Assembly: GCA_018261615.1 (NCBI GenBank)
Contig: JAGTSE010000056.1
Span: 1-41,553, forward strand
DNA length: 41,553 nt
From: Pseudomonadota bacterium
Lineage (GTDB): Bacteria > Pseudomonadota > Gammaproteobacteria > Enterobacterales > Enterobacteriaceae
Reading direction: 5' to 3'
A program made the position numbers and the translations under genes. Shown piece by piece: positions 33,015 through 40,890 of this stretch; positions within the stretch are counted from its first letter, which is position 1, and each line of letters opens with the position of its first letter. The notes below the pieces were generated by a model. That model worked only from the letters and a program-made list of their open reading frames with translations, ran no database searches and had not been told where the DNA came from.

Positions 33015-33668
33015 TTGCAGACATCAGCCGCTTTTTTTGACGTCGATGAGACGCTTATAACCGTTAAAAGCATGTTTGATTTTTACGACTTCTGGTGTAG
33101 TGAGAATAATGAATATGACAAGCTCGAAAGTTATATGACTCACTTTCGTTCCGCAGTTAAAAATGGAACGCCACGCGAGCAGCTTAATAGAGAGTATTAC
33201 CGGCAGTTTTCCGGTGTGAACTATAAAGACCTGGAAGAAGCCGGTGAAAACTGGTTTAGGGCTAAGAATCTAGATTCCGGATTATTCATAAGTAGCGCAG
33301 TAGCAGCCCTGAAAAAACATCAGGCTGATAAGATGTTTATTGTTTTTATTTCCGGGTCTATGCGCCCCGTTCTTTCACCGGTTGCAAATTATCTGGGTGT
33401 AACAGATATCCTCTGCGCGCCGCTGGAACTAACGAGTGAAGGAATAATAACGGGTGAAATAGGGACGCCACAGACAATTGGTAGTGGAAAGAAAGAGGCG
33501 CTTATTAATTTCTGTAGTCAGAAAAAAATAAGTACTGCGGATTGCTATGCCTATGGAGACGATCTTTCAGATATTCCCATGCTTGAGTCCGTTGGCTACC
33601 CCGTCTGCGTAGGGAAACATACGGAGCTTGCCAGACACGCGATAAACCAGCGTTGGTCAGTTATTTAA
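33015..33668 (+). CDS. HAD-IB family phosphatase
   Basis: The protein has 217 residues and most likely a TTG start (GAGGA eight bases upstream, no better ATG nearby). HAD motif I is AAFFDVDETLIT (nucleophile D), motif II is VFISGS (S), the lysine is in GSGKKEALINF, and motif IV is YAYGDDLSDIPMLE. The helical cap between motifs I and II and the overall length fit the SerB-like HAD-IB group. In A-factor synthesis the AfsA product is a phosphate ester that must be dephosphorylated. A dedicated phosphatase beside an AfsA-type gene is therefore suggestive, though the substrate is inferred. Confidence 0.82.
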   Translation: MQTSAAFFDVDETLITVKSMFDFYDFWCSENNEYDKLESYMTHFRSAVKNGTPREQLNREYYRQFSGVNYKDLEEAGENWFRAKNLDSGLFISSAVAALKKHQADKMFIVFISGSMRPVLSPVANYLGVTDILCAPLELTSEGIITGEIGTPQTIGSGKKEALINFCSQKKISTADCYAYGDDLSDIPMLESVGYPVCVGKHTELARHAINQRWSVI

Positions 33669-33688
33669 CTATTCCAGAGGTAAAAAAT

Positions 33689-34909
33689 ATGAATACAGAA
33701 AAAGCCCCGCAGGATATGTCCTTAAGGTCATGGCTTGCCCTGTTTATTCTGGCTCTTTCAACTTTCACCATTGTTACCACAGAGCTGGCGCCTGTTGGCT
33801 TACTGACACCTATCGCCGAGGGACTCCGTTCTTCTGAATCGGCGGTGGGCATGACGGTCTCGCTTTATGCCTGGGTCGGCGCACTGAGTGCGCTTGTTGC
33901 GTCAGTTTTTCTGGGCAATGTTGCCAAGAAGCGACTCCTGCTCACGTTGACCGTTATCCTTTTTCTGTCAAACGTGCTTGCCGCTACAGTAAATACCTAC
34001 GCGGTGCTGCTTATGGCACGCGTGCTGGGTGCGCTGGCTCACGGTGCCTTCTGGTCGATGATCGGGGTAACGGCGGTTTCCATCGTGCCGATCAGATACA
34101 TCGGCGCCGCTACATCGATTGTTTTTGGGGGGGTGTCGGCTGCTAGCGTGTTTGGCGTGCCGGTATCAAATTATATCGGTATTCACTTCGGCTGGAGACA
34201 GGCGTTCTGGCTGATGGCGGGGCTCAGCGTGATCGCTTTTGCCGGCATCAGCGTGCTTATTCCGCAGATAACCAATAAAAGTGCCATCGGTCTGGATGCG
34301 CTTAAAGGCGTGCTGAAATCTTCTACGCTGTGGAAAATTTATACGGCTACGTTACTGGCAGTTACCGCGCACTTCGCCGCGTTTACTTACATTGAACCTT
34401 GGCTGCACACGCAGAATGCCCTTGCTACCTCAGCTATACCGGTTGTTCTGTTTATATACGGCATCGCAGGCCTCGCTGGCAATTTTCTGACAGGGATGAT
34501 TATCGATAAACTCCTCAAGGTTACGGTTTCCGTGTCGGTCCTGCTTATCTGCGCGGTACTGCTCTTTCTGGGGTTATCCGGAGCAGCACTGTCAGGCACC
34601 GCGATCTTTGTTGCGATGGTTATCTGGGGCGTGGCCGTATCCGGGATCTTCGTGGGCTTTCAGACGTGGGTCTTACGCCTGGCGGAAGATAAAACCTTCC
34701 CAGCTTCAGCTGTTTACGTTTCATTTTTCAATGCTGCTATCGGTATCGGGGCTTTTGCCGGTGCCTGGATGGTATCCGCTTTTTCCATCCCTATGCTCTA
34801 TATCGTAGCTGGGGCCGCCATCGGGCTTTCTGTGCTGCTCGTGGCCGTTATCCCGACGCGCGTAGCGTCTACTCAAACCGTGCTGGAGAAATCTTATGAG
34901 TCAAACTAA
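33689..34909 (+). CDS. MFS efflux transporter (DHA1 group, SotB/AraJ-like)
   Basis: The transporter has 406 residues from MNTEKAPQDM at 33689 (AGAGG upstream); a start 12 codons earlier lies in the phosphatase gene and has no support. It has twelve hydrophobic segments. The first holds the DHA1 pattern FTIVTTELAPVGLLTPIAE, and helix 4 has LMARVLGALAHGAFWSMIG, as in SotB, YdhP and AraJ exporters. In this setting it probably exports the cluster's product. GC content is higher than in the preceding five genes, close to the genome average. The next gene overlaps its end by 14 bp. Confidence 0.85.
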   Translation: MNTEKAPQDMSLRSWLALFILALSTFTIVTTELAPVGLLTPIAEGLRSSESAVGMTVSLYAWVGALSALVASVFLGNVAKKRLLLTLTVILFLSNVLAATVNTYAVLLMARVLGALAHGAFWSMIGVTAVSIVPIRYIGAATSIVFGGVSAASVFGVPVSNYIGIHFGWRQAFWLMAGLSVIAFAGISVLIPQITNKSAIGLDALKGVLKSSTLWKIYTATLLAVTAHFAAFTYIEPWLHTQNALATSAIPVVLFIYGIAGLAGNFLTGMIIDKLLKVTVSVSVLLICAVLLFLGLSGAALSGTAIFVAMVIWGVAVSGIFVGFQTWVLRLAEDKTFPASAVYVSFFNAAIGIGAFAGAWMVSAFSIPMLYIVAGAAIGLSVLLVAVIPTRVASTQTVLEKSYESN

Positions 34910-35306
34910 CGATCTCACGCGCTATGGCAGAGACATCATGGATCGTCTTGAACCCGGTCTGGCCGATAGAGTAACCGGACGCCTGCGTGAATTTGACGCC
35001 ACCTTACCGGCCCTGATTACCGATTATGCATTTGGCGCTGTGGTTGGCCGTCCCGGGCTGGATCTCAGAACAAGGGAAATGCTCACTGTGGCATCACTTG
35101 TGACGCTGGGTAACGCCATGCCTCAACTCGAGTTACACATGAGAGCGGCACTTAACACCGGCGTTACCCCCGAAGAGCTGCTCGAAATCGTGATACAGAT
35201 GGCCGTTTACGCCGGTGTACCGGCGTGCATGAACGGTCTGACAGCCTACCGCGCCGCTATGGCGGCAACCGGCCATACTTTGCCCGGACTGAAAGGAGAA
35301 AACTGA
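34896..35306 (+). CDS. Carboxymuconolactone decarboxylase-family protein
   Basis: This 136-residue all-helical protein belongs to the gamma-carboxymuconolactone decarboxylase family. Landmarks are LITDYAFGAVVGRPGLDLRT, REMLTVASLVTLGNAMPQLE, LHMRAALNTGVTPEELLEIV and IQMAVYAGVPACMNGL. The ExxCxxxH peroxidase motif of AhpD is absent, which points to the lactone-decarboxylase (PcaC) branch rather than the antioxidant one. Known PcaC acts on a lactone acid, which is chemically in keeping with a pathway that makes a lactone, but the substrate is unknown. It overlaps both neighbours. Confidence 0.8.
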   Translation: MSQTNDLTRYGRDIMDRLEPGLADRVTGRLREFDATLPALITDYAFGAVVGRPGLDLRTREMLTVASLVTLGNAMPQLELHMRAALNTGVTPEELLEIVIQMAVYAGVPACMNGLTAYRAAMAATGHTLPGLKGEN

Positions 35307-36481
35307 TGAATGAAGTCGTTATTGTTTCTGCAAAACGCACGGCAACTGGCGTATTCCTGGGTTCTCTGTCGGATCATTCCGCAGTCGCACTGGGAAGCCG
35401 TGTCATTCGTGCACTTCTTGAAGATTCGGGCGTGAAGGCCGCTGAAATTTCTCAGGTCATCATGGGACAAGTCCTGACGGCTGGCTGCGGCCAGAATCCG
35501 GCTCGACAGTCCGCGCTGAATGCCGGACTGTCGGTTGAAACGCAGTGCCTGACTATCAACAAGGTTTGTGGATCAGGTCTCAAGTCGGTTCATCTGGGCA
35601 TGCAGGCGCTGCTGATGGGGGAGGCGGAGTTTGTTATCGCCGGTGGCCAGGAAAGCATGTCCAGCGCACCGCACATCCTGGCATCATCGCGTACCGGGAC
35701 ACGGCTGGGAGATAATAACATGAAGGATAGCCTGGTGTCTGACGGGCTCTGGGATGCGTTTGACGATAATCACATGGGGATTACCGCCGAAAACGTTGCG
35801 GATGAATTTGGGATCAGTCGTGAAATGCAGGATGAATTCGCCTTATTTTCCCACATTAAGGCGCTGAACGCGCAGGAGCAGGGCATTTTTGAAGGCGAAA
35901 TTGTTCCTGTGGAATGGCAGAACAGAAAAGGCGAGACCCTGCGGGTGGATACGGATGAAGGTCCCCGTAAAACCAGCATTGAAAAACTCGGGCAGCTGAA
36001 ACCCGTTTTCAGGAAGGGAGGAACTGTGACTGCCGGGAATTCGTCCTCACTTAATGACGGTGCTGCGGCAGTCCTTCTCTGCACTCGCAGTACGGCGACT
36101 GCGCGTGGCCTAACGATTCTCGCCTCGCTGGGTGAATTTGCTAACTCGGGTATCAAGCCGGCATTAATGGGCGCCGCGCCGGTACAGGCGATCGCAAACT
36201 GCCTTTCCCGTTCGGGATGGAAACCTGAAGACGTTGAACAGCTTGAGTCGAATGAAGCCTTTGCAGCTCAGGCTCTGGCAGTCATCGGCCAGACGGGGAT
36301 TTCACCGGAACGCATCAACCCTTACGGTGGTGCGATTGCACTCGGTCATGCAATCGGGTCTTCAGGATGCCGTATCTTGGTGACGCTCGTACATAGTCTG
36401 GTACGCAATAATACTAAGCGCGGCGTGGCAGCACTGTGTGTTGGCGGCGGTGAAGGTGTGGCGCTGAGTGTTTATCGCTGA
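35306..36481 (+). CDS. Thiolase (acetyl-CoA acetyltransferase family)
   Basis: The protein has 391 residues from MNEVVIVSAKR; the ATG overlaps the preceding stop (TGATG) behind AAAGGAG. It has NKVCGSGLKSVHLGMQAL with the nucleophilic cysteine near 88, SNEAFAAQAL, GGAIALGHAIGSSGCR with the active-site histidine, and CVGGGEGVALSVYR with the second cysteine. These are complete thiolase catalytic features, and the size fits the biosynthetic type (AtoB/PhbA). It could supply a beta-ketoacyl-CoA to the AfsA-type enzyme, or it could degrade an acyl chain. It is the last gene of the cluster and was followed by an intrinsic terminator, now split by a MITE. Confidence 0.9.
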   Translation: MNEVVIVSAKRTATGVFLGSLSDHSAVALGSRVIRALLEDSGVKAAEISQVIMGQVLTAGCGQNPARQSALNAGLSVETQCLTINKVCGSGLKSVHLGMQALLMGEAEFVIAGGQESMSSAPHILASSRTGTRLGDNNMKDSLVSDGLWDAFDDNHMGITAENVADEFGISREMQDEFALFSHIKALNAQEQGIFEGEIVPVEWQNRKGETLRVDTDEGPRKTSIEKLGQLKPVFRKGGTVTAGNSSSLNDGAAAVLLCTRSTATARGLTILASLGEFANSGIKPALMGAAPVQAIANCLSRSGWKPEDVEQLESNEAFAAQALAVIGQTGISPERINPYGGAIALGHAIGSSGCRILVTLVHSLVRNNTKRGVAALCVGGGEGVALSVYR

Positions 36482-36526
36482 GAACATCAGCCAAACAGGC
36501 TCTGCGCTGTTGGGAATAAAAAAACC

Positions 36527-36690
36527 GGGCATTGCCTAATGCCAGTCAGTTAAGCATTTTAATGAATATAAATTCATAATTATGCTTAGAAGGAAAACGA
36601 AGGAGTCAGGGTTTCCGCCCTGTTTTACTTCATCAGAGGCCCGAATTCTCGGGCCTCATTTCCTTAAGTGAACGGCATTAGGGCATTGCC
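36527..36690. mobile_element. 144-bp IS4-type MITE with 10-bp target duplication
   Basis: The target GGGCATTGCC is present at 36527-36536 and again at 36681-36690. Between them the element (36537-36680) has 18-bp ends TAATGCCAGTCAGTTAAG and, inverted, TAATGCCGTTCACTTAAG, identical at 15 of 18 positions. They resemble the IS4 end TAATGCCGATCAGTTAAG. Inside are two hairpins (CAGGG / CCCTG with TTTTAC after it; GAGGCCCGA / TCGGGCCTC at 36636-36657) and no transposase. The restored target, AAACCGGGC-ATT-GCCCGGTTT followed by GTTATT and preceded by a run of A, was itself an intrinsic terminator. Confidence 0.82.
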
Positions 36691-36715
36691 CGGTTTGTTA
36701 TTATGCCTGCAGGTT

Positions 36716-37714
36716 TTAGGCGTTAACGCCTTTCATGCCTTCCTCAGAGTACCGGTTACCTCTGATCTCAACGTGCTGCTGAAGATCATTCAGCAAGGCA
36801 ATGTCTGATCCCTCAAGAACGATATCGACCGCCTGCGCATTTTCAGTCAGGTAATTGGTATGCTTGGTCCCAGGAATAGGTACCAACTTGTCATACTGCG
36901 CTAGCAACCAGGCCAGCGCTATCTGCCCCGTAGTGCAATCGTATTTTTCAGCCAGCGGCTCGATTATGTCAAGAAGCTGGATGTTATGATCGAGACTTGC
37001 CTGCGTGAATCGCTCATTGTTTTTACGGAAATCATCTTCAGCAAACTCGCTGTTTTTGCGGAATTTTCCAGTCAGGAATCCTCTGCCCAGGGGAGAGTAA
37101 GGCACCAGACCGATGCCCAGCTCTTTCACTACCGGAAGGATTTCGTCCTCAATATCGCGTGTCCACAATGAATATTCAGTCTGCAGTGCGGTAAGCGGGT
37201 GTACTGCATGGGCCCGGCGCAGGGTTAATGCGGAGACCTCACAGAGGCCAATATGATCGATCTTACCTTCCCTGACGAGATGGCTCAGGCATTCCATGCT
37301 CTCTTCGATAGGAGTGGCATGGTTGACCCTGTGAAGATAGAACAAATCGATCCGCTCAACGCCCAGTCTTTGAAGGGATTCATTACAGCAGCGCGTAATA
37401 TAGTCGGGCTGATTGTTGATGGTGCGGGCGTATGACTCTTCAGGTGAACGATCGATTCCGCACTTCGTGGCAATTTTGAACTGCTTGCGCGTCGCCGTAT
37501 CCAGGCCGGCAAGAAAATGGCCGATTAGTCGCTCATTGTGGCCCCTTCCGTACAGGTTTGCAGTATCAATGAACGTAATATTCAGGTCGATGAGTTTATG
37601 TAAGAACTGCAAGGAAGTCTGATCGTCTGTCTTACCATAAAATTCGCTCAGCCCCATGGCCCCATAGCCGACAGAACTGACAGTAAGGTTTTGAGATAAA
37701 GTTCTGGTTTGCAT
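36716..37714 (-). CDS. Aldo/keto reductase
   Basis: This 332-residue NADPH-dependent reductase has a TIM barrel. Catalytic-tetrad residues are visible: ITFIDTANLYGRGHNERLIG (D and Y), KIATKCGI (K) and LFYLHRVNH (H). The cofactor end has IPGTKHTNYLTENAQAV, and the tail RGNRYSEEGMKGVNA is common in enterobacterial reductases of the YakC/Tas-like group. The substrate is unknown. It is on the opposite strand to the thiolase cluster, and the RBS AAAGGAG supports the start. Because A-factor-type routes need a reduction step, a link to the cluster is possible, but the separate promoter makes it weak. Confidence 0.88.
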   Translation of the reverse strand: MQTRTLSQNLTVSSVGYGAMGLSEFYGKTDDQTSLQFLHKLIDLNITFIDTANLYGRGHNERLIGHFLAGLDTATRKQFKIATKCGIDRSPEESYARTINNQPDYITRCCNESLQRLGVERIDLFYLHRVNHATPIEESMECLSHLVREGKIDHIGLCEVSALTLRRAHAVHPLTALQTEYSLWTRDIEDEILPVVKELGIGLVPYSPLGRGFLTGKFRKNSEFAEDDFRKNNERFTQASLDHNIQLLDIIEPLAEKYDCTTGQIALAWLLAQYDKLVPIPGTKHTNYLTENAQAVDIVLEGSDIALLNDLQQHVEIRGNRYSEEGMKGVNA

Positions 37715-37752
37715 AGTTGCTCCTTTTTTCAGCGTTGTGATTGTTACACCGA

Positions 37753-37778
37753 AATGACAGTTGATGAATTGTCATTTT
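37753..37778. promoter_or_regulatory. Inverted repeat upstream of the aldo/keto reductase
   Basis: Exact arms AAATGACA and TGTCATTT are separated by 10 bases, about 40 bp upstream of the reductase start. It looks like an operator for a dimeric regulator; none is encoded beside it. The rest of 37779-38014 is AT-rich and has no gene I can support. Confidence 0.45.
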
Positions 37779-38014
37779 CGTTATGCCAAAAAAGTATCAA
37801 TGTCCGCATTTTTTGTTTCTATTCCAATTGCCAGACAGAACTCAGAAAAATCAGGAGCAATCGATGTTACATATAGGCTTTATCATTGACTGAAAATCGG
37901 CGTATATATTTTCTCAAATAAATAAAAAGTTGGATGTTTATTGGGAGCCATTTAGAAAACAGAATTTATGGTCAATCCCATTTTTGTGCAAAATGCGACA
38001 CCTGGCGCTTATCA

Positions 38015-38044
38015 TAACGGCGGGCTCTGTTGAACCCGCCGTTA
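38015..38044 (-). terminator. Strong hairpin after the alpha/beta hydrolase gene
   Basis: TAACGGCGGG and CCCGCCGTTA form a perfect 10-bp stem around a 10-base loop, beginning 15 bp past the stop. No good U-tract follows on the minus strand, so it may stabilise RNA rather than terminate alone. Confidence 0.5.
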
Positions 38045-38058
38045 GCCGTCATCTAAAG

Positions 38059-38919
38059 TTAAAGATGTGTTTTAAACCATTCAGTTTGAATGCCAATAAC
38101 CCGATTAAAGTACTCTCCTGCATAAATATCGTAATGACGGGCATTGTTTTCCTCGTATAACCTTTTTTCCTTGCTCCCGACAGCTTCAAATAATGCCCGT
38201 CCCTGCTCTGGTGGATTAACCGTATCCTCGCCAGCAATAACGACCAGAGTGGGGCATGTTACCTGTGAGGCATTTAGTGCTGGTTTGTACAGAAGGGTTT
38301 CTCTCACCGTAAGAAACGGTATTTTGATGTCCATCTTTGGATGCTGCGTCCTGTTTTCTTCAAAAAATGCTTTTGATTCTGCATCACTCAGTACCCGGGT
38401 GACACCAACGAACATTTCTTTACCTGTGCTCTTCTGCTTTTCAGCCATCTTATTCAGGGTTAACAGAAAAGCTTTTTTCTCTGCATCATTCATCTTCCCT
38501 GTGACGACTTCTTCACCGTCTGCAAAAGCCAACTGGCTGACAATACATTTTATTCCCGGTTCTCTGACGGCCGCACCAAATACATGACATCCGCCGAATG
38601 ATGTTCCCCACAGACCAATCCGCTGTGCATCAATAGTGGGCTGTTCTTTTGCCCAGTTAACAACAGAAATTATATCGTCAATCTGCATGGCAGGAACCAG
38701 ACGTCCGCGTTCGCCGTCACTGTCCCCGAACCCACGATAGTCAAACGTAACGGTGGCAAAACCGGCGCGGGTGAATGCTTCAGCAAAATCAGGTAACAGA
38801 ATCTCTCTGATACCACAGAAGCCATGGCACAAAATGATAACTGGTTTTTTTTCAGTGCCTGCGGGAGAACGGAGCGTCAAAACGATGCCGTCAGAAAGTT
38901 TATGCGTAGAAATTTTCAT
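38059..38919 (-). CDS. Alpha/beta hydrolase (dienelactone hydrolase/esterase-like)
   Basis: The protein has 286 residues from MKISTHKLSDG at 38919 (AAGGACA upstream; the TTG one codon earlier is less likely). It has the oxyanion region VIILCHGFCGIREILLPDFA, the strand TVTFDYRGFGDSDGERGRL, and the nucleophile elbow IGLWGTSFGGCHVFG (S in GTSFGG). The acid is in VVIAGEDTVNPPEQGRALF and the catalytic histidine probably in NARHYDIYAG. The triad looks complete. It has no signal peptide, so it is cytosolic. The family hydrolyses esters or lactones; lactone turnover would fit the neighbouring cluster, but this is conjecture. It is separated from the PqaA-type gene by 86 bp on the same strand. Confidence 0.82.
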   Translation of the reverse strand: MKISTHKLSDGIVLTLRSPAGTEKKPVIILCHGFCGIREILLPDFAEAFTRAGFATVTFDYRGFGDSDGERGRLVPAMQIDDIISVVNWAKEQPTIDAQRIGLWGTSFGGCHVFGAAVREPGIKCIVSQLAFADGEEVVTGKMNDAEKKAFLLTLNKMAEKQKSTGKEMFVGVTRVLSDAESKAFFEENRTQHPKMDIKIPFLTVRETLLYKPALNASQVTCPTLVVIAGEDTVNPPEQGRALFEAVGSKEKRLYEENNARHYDIYAGEYFNRVIGIQTEWFKTHL

Positions 38920-39005
38920 CAAAGTATTGTCCTTAATATGCTTAGCAATATGTAACCCCGAAGCGGTTACTGTCGGTTCTACAGACGAGAAGAGTGATTG
39001 CGATA

Positions 39006-40490
39006 TTACTGCTTCACCGGTGCGGGATTAAATCCCCGGCCAGGAAGCGTCTGGCAGGCAGCCCCTTTCGATGGCGGCGCTGTTTGCGGATATTTTCCGT
39101 CTGGCGTGATATACACCTGTGTTGTGGCAACATACCCGTCGCTGAAGGTTGCTTCAACGTAGGTTGCCTGCCATCCACTGGCCGGGGTTGTCAGCGGAAT
39201 ACTGAGCCTATCGTCACCGGAGAGTCTTACGGGAGTTGAACTGTATTTAACATCACACGCATAACGAAAATCCCTCGCTACCGGGTTCTTTGCTGTCCAT
39301 TGTAAAACGGTTGCTGGTTTCTCTGAAAAACTGACTGTCAGCGTTTTTCCCTTATTTCCGCTGCCCTGCACTTTTTCTGTCATTTCAGGTAGCTTTTGCT
39401 TCGCCTGAAAGCGGTTAACAAAGGTGATAAGCGACTGCTCCGCAACGGACAGAATGCCGTTATGTGTGGAGTTAGGCACGACGCGCAAGGACTTTGAACC
39501 AGGTAACAGATCATAATAAAAATGACTGTTGTCAGGAACATAGAAATCATCACCGCTGGCATTAATAATATATTTATCAATTTTCAAGCGGTCACCCAGA
39601 TCGGTCTTCAGGTAAGCAAGCGGGTCTTCCAGTGTCATCAGGCTTGCAAATTCATCCGTACCAATCTGCTGGTCAATGCCCTGTTTATAATACGGATAAA
39701 AGGCTACAGGCCAGTTTTCCCCGTATGACTGATACATATGTTCAAGCGATTTTTTAGTGTCCAGTAGATCCATAACGAAAGGAACAACGGCATCGACATC
39801 TGGATCTGACAGCGCTGTCAGCCATGCGGCCCAGCCACGTTTGGAGGCGCCGGTGACAATAAATTTAGTGATGTTATGTTGTGTCAGTTCTTTCTTCGCC
39901 AGCCTGAAAGCCTGCGATACTGACGCAGCCATAGGAATATGGAGGGATGCGTCCTGGTATTTCTGCGTGTCTCCTGTAAACAGTTTCCAGGAATACGCCA
40001 CACTGTCATCTTCAGCCAGAGGGGATGTTACTCCCTGATATCTGAGCACCTGATTAGGAACGTTACTGACAGATATCACAACTGTTCGGGTGGCAACCGC
40101 AATACGTGAAAGTTCTTCCTCACTGAAGTTTGTGGGGGCCACAGGGCTGCCTGAGCCATTATTGTTGCTGCCGTTATTAATAACAACAAGGGCATTTTTA
40201 TCTCTGGCTGAATCAGGAATATAGATATCCACCCCGTTTTGCCAGCCTTCCGGAGAGACGACGCCCTGTGGAGACCATACCTGTGAATTCAGGTTATATC
40301 TCTGCAACATAACCCCGGGAAGTTGTTTTTTTTCCAGCAGAGAATAATCAAGTGGAAGTGACGCAAGTGATATCCGGTAATCAGCAATGACATGTGTCAG
40401 ATTTGTGTTTTTGTACTTATCTCCGGGAGATAGCGCCAGACAGGCTGGCGAGATAAACAGCATCGCCAGATACAATGTCCTAACTTTCAT
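39006..40490 (-). CDS. pqaA: PqaA-family protein (PhoPQ-activated pathogenicity-related)
   Basis: This 494-residue exported protein has a signal peptide (YLAMLFISPACLA|LSPGD). PqaA was described in Salmonella Typhi as PhoP/PhoQ-activated and linked to resistance to antimicrobial peptides. The family has an alpha/beta hydrolase fold. Visible here are NNNGSGSPVAPTNFSEEEL, the elbow TGASKRGWAAWLTALSDPDV, DVDAVVPFVMDLLD, INASGDDFYVPDNSHFYYDL and VPNSTHNGIL near the putative histidine. A C-terminal beta domain (from about 380) includes LQWTAKNPVARDFRY. AAAGGAG precedes the ATG. PhoP control is family knowledge; I did not find a convincing PhoP box. The lower GC here suggests acquired DNA. Confidence 0.85.
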   Translation of the reverse strand: MKVRTLYLAMLFISPACLALSPGDKYKNTNLTHVIADYRISLASLPLDYSLLEKKQLPGVMLQRYNLNSQVWSPQGVVSPEGWQNGVDIYIPDSARDKNALVVINNGSNNNGSGSPVAPTNFSEEELSRIAVATRTVVISVSNVPNQVLRYQGVTSPLAEDDSVAYSWKLFTGDTQKYQDASLHIPMAASVSQAFRLAKKELTQHNITKFIVTGASKRGWAAWLTALSDPDVDAVVPFVMDLLDTKKSLEHMYQSYGENWPVAFYPYYKQGIDQQIGTDEFASLMTLEDPLAYLKTDLGDRLKIDKYIINASGDDFYVPDNSHFYYDLLPGSKSLRVVPNSTHNGILSVAEQSLITFVNRFQAKQKLPEMTEKVQGSGNKGKTLTVSFSEKPATVLQWTAKNPVARDFRYACDVKYSSTPVRLSGDDRLSIPLTTPASGWQATYVEATFSDGYVATTQVYITPDGKYPQTAPPSKGAACQTLPGRGFNPAPVKQ

Positions 40491-40571
40491 CAGAAAACTC
40501 CTTTTAGGGGGTAAATAAAAACGTATTCATTTTAGGCTACTAACCATCATTGTTATCAGCCTTATTGCTGT

Positions 40572-40758
40572 AAACCTCCGACCTTATTCCGCAAGCGAAG
40601 AGCAGTTTGCCGTGAAGTGCCGAATTCCCTGGCTCGCGTGATACCAGCTTATGTGCGCTCAAGAAGCAGCTCCTTCTCAAACTCAGCCACCGCTGAAATA
40701 ATTCCGGCCTCATTTGTGAGGTCTACTCCGCCCAGCACGAGGCAATGCACGATAATAT
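40572..40758 (-). pseudogene. Serine recombinase (Pin/Hin-like) remnant
   Basis: The minus strand reads GGVDLTNEAGIISAVAEFEK then ELLLERT, stop, AGITRAREFGTSRQTALRLR. This is the end of the catalytic domain and the long E-helix of an invertase/resolvase (AEFERxLxxERTxAGxxxA). An in-frame TAA replaces the residue after ERT. The catalytic serine region and the DNA-binding domain are gone. Positive-strand frames here are shadows. Confidence 0.65.
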
Positions 40759-40774
40759 TTTTGGGGCCCCAAAA
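40759..40774. repeat. Perfect 16-bp palindrome beside the recombinase remnant
   Basis: TTTTGGGGCCCCAAAA reads the same on both strands and abuts the upstream border of the recombinase similarity. It could be a recombination or regulatory site, or chance. Confidence 0.5.
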
Positions 40775-40782
40775 TAGATCTG

Positions 40783-40890
40783 TTATTTTGCCAGTGTTGG
40801 AATAAACGAAAGCAAAACCAGGTCGCCAACGGCAACTGAAACCAGAATAATGCTGGCATAAAAAACGGTTGTCACCAATCCCGTTACCGG
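40783..40890 (-). pseudogene. C-terminal fragment of a membrane protein
   Basis: An open minus-strand frame reads VTGLVTTVFYASIILVSVAV then GDLVLLSFIPTLAK and stop. It is strongly hydrophobic, as the last membrane helix of some integral protein. The family is not recognisable, and no start remains. From 40891 to 41409 I see only AT-rich sequence without a supportable gene. Confidence 0.3.

Noticed and set aside
34896..36481. Carboxymuconolactone decarboxylase-like gene plus thiolase as a beta-ketoadipate degradation operon
   Set aside because: No ring-cleavage dioxygenase of recognisable type, cycloisomerase or CoA-transferase accompanies them, while an AfsA-type protein, a phosphatase and an exporter do. 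The catabolic reading is kept as an alternative but is weaker.
37930..38160. A 76-codon plus-strand frame between the reductase and the hydrolase
   Set aside because: No RBS, no recognisable family, and it runs into the hydrolase gene on the other strand and across its hairpin.
40617..40805. A 62-codon plus-strand frame
   Set aside because: It is the shadow of the serine recombinase remnant on the minus strand and crosses the palindrome.
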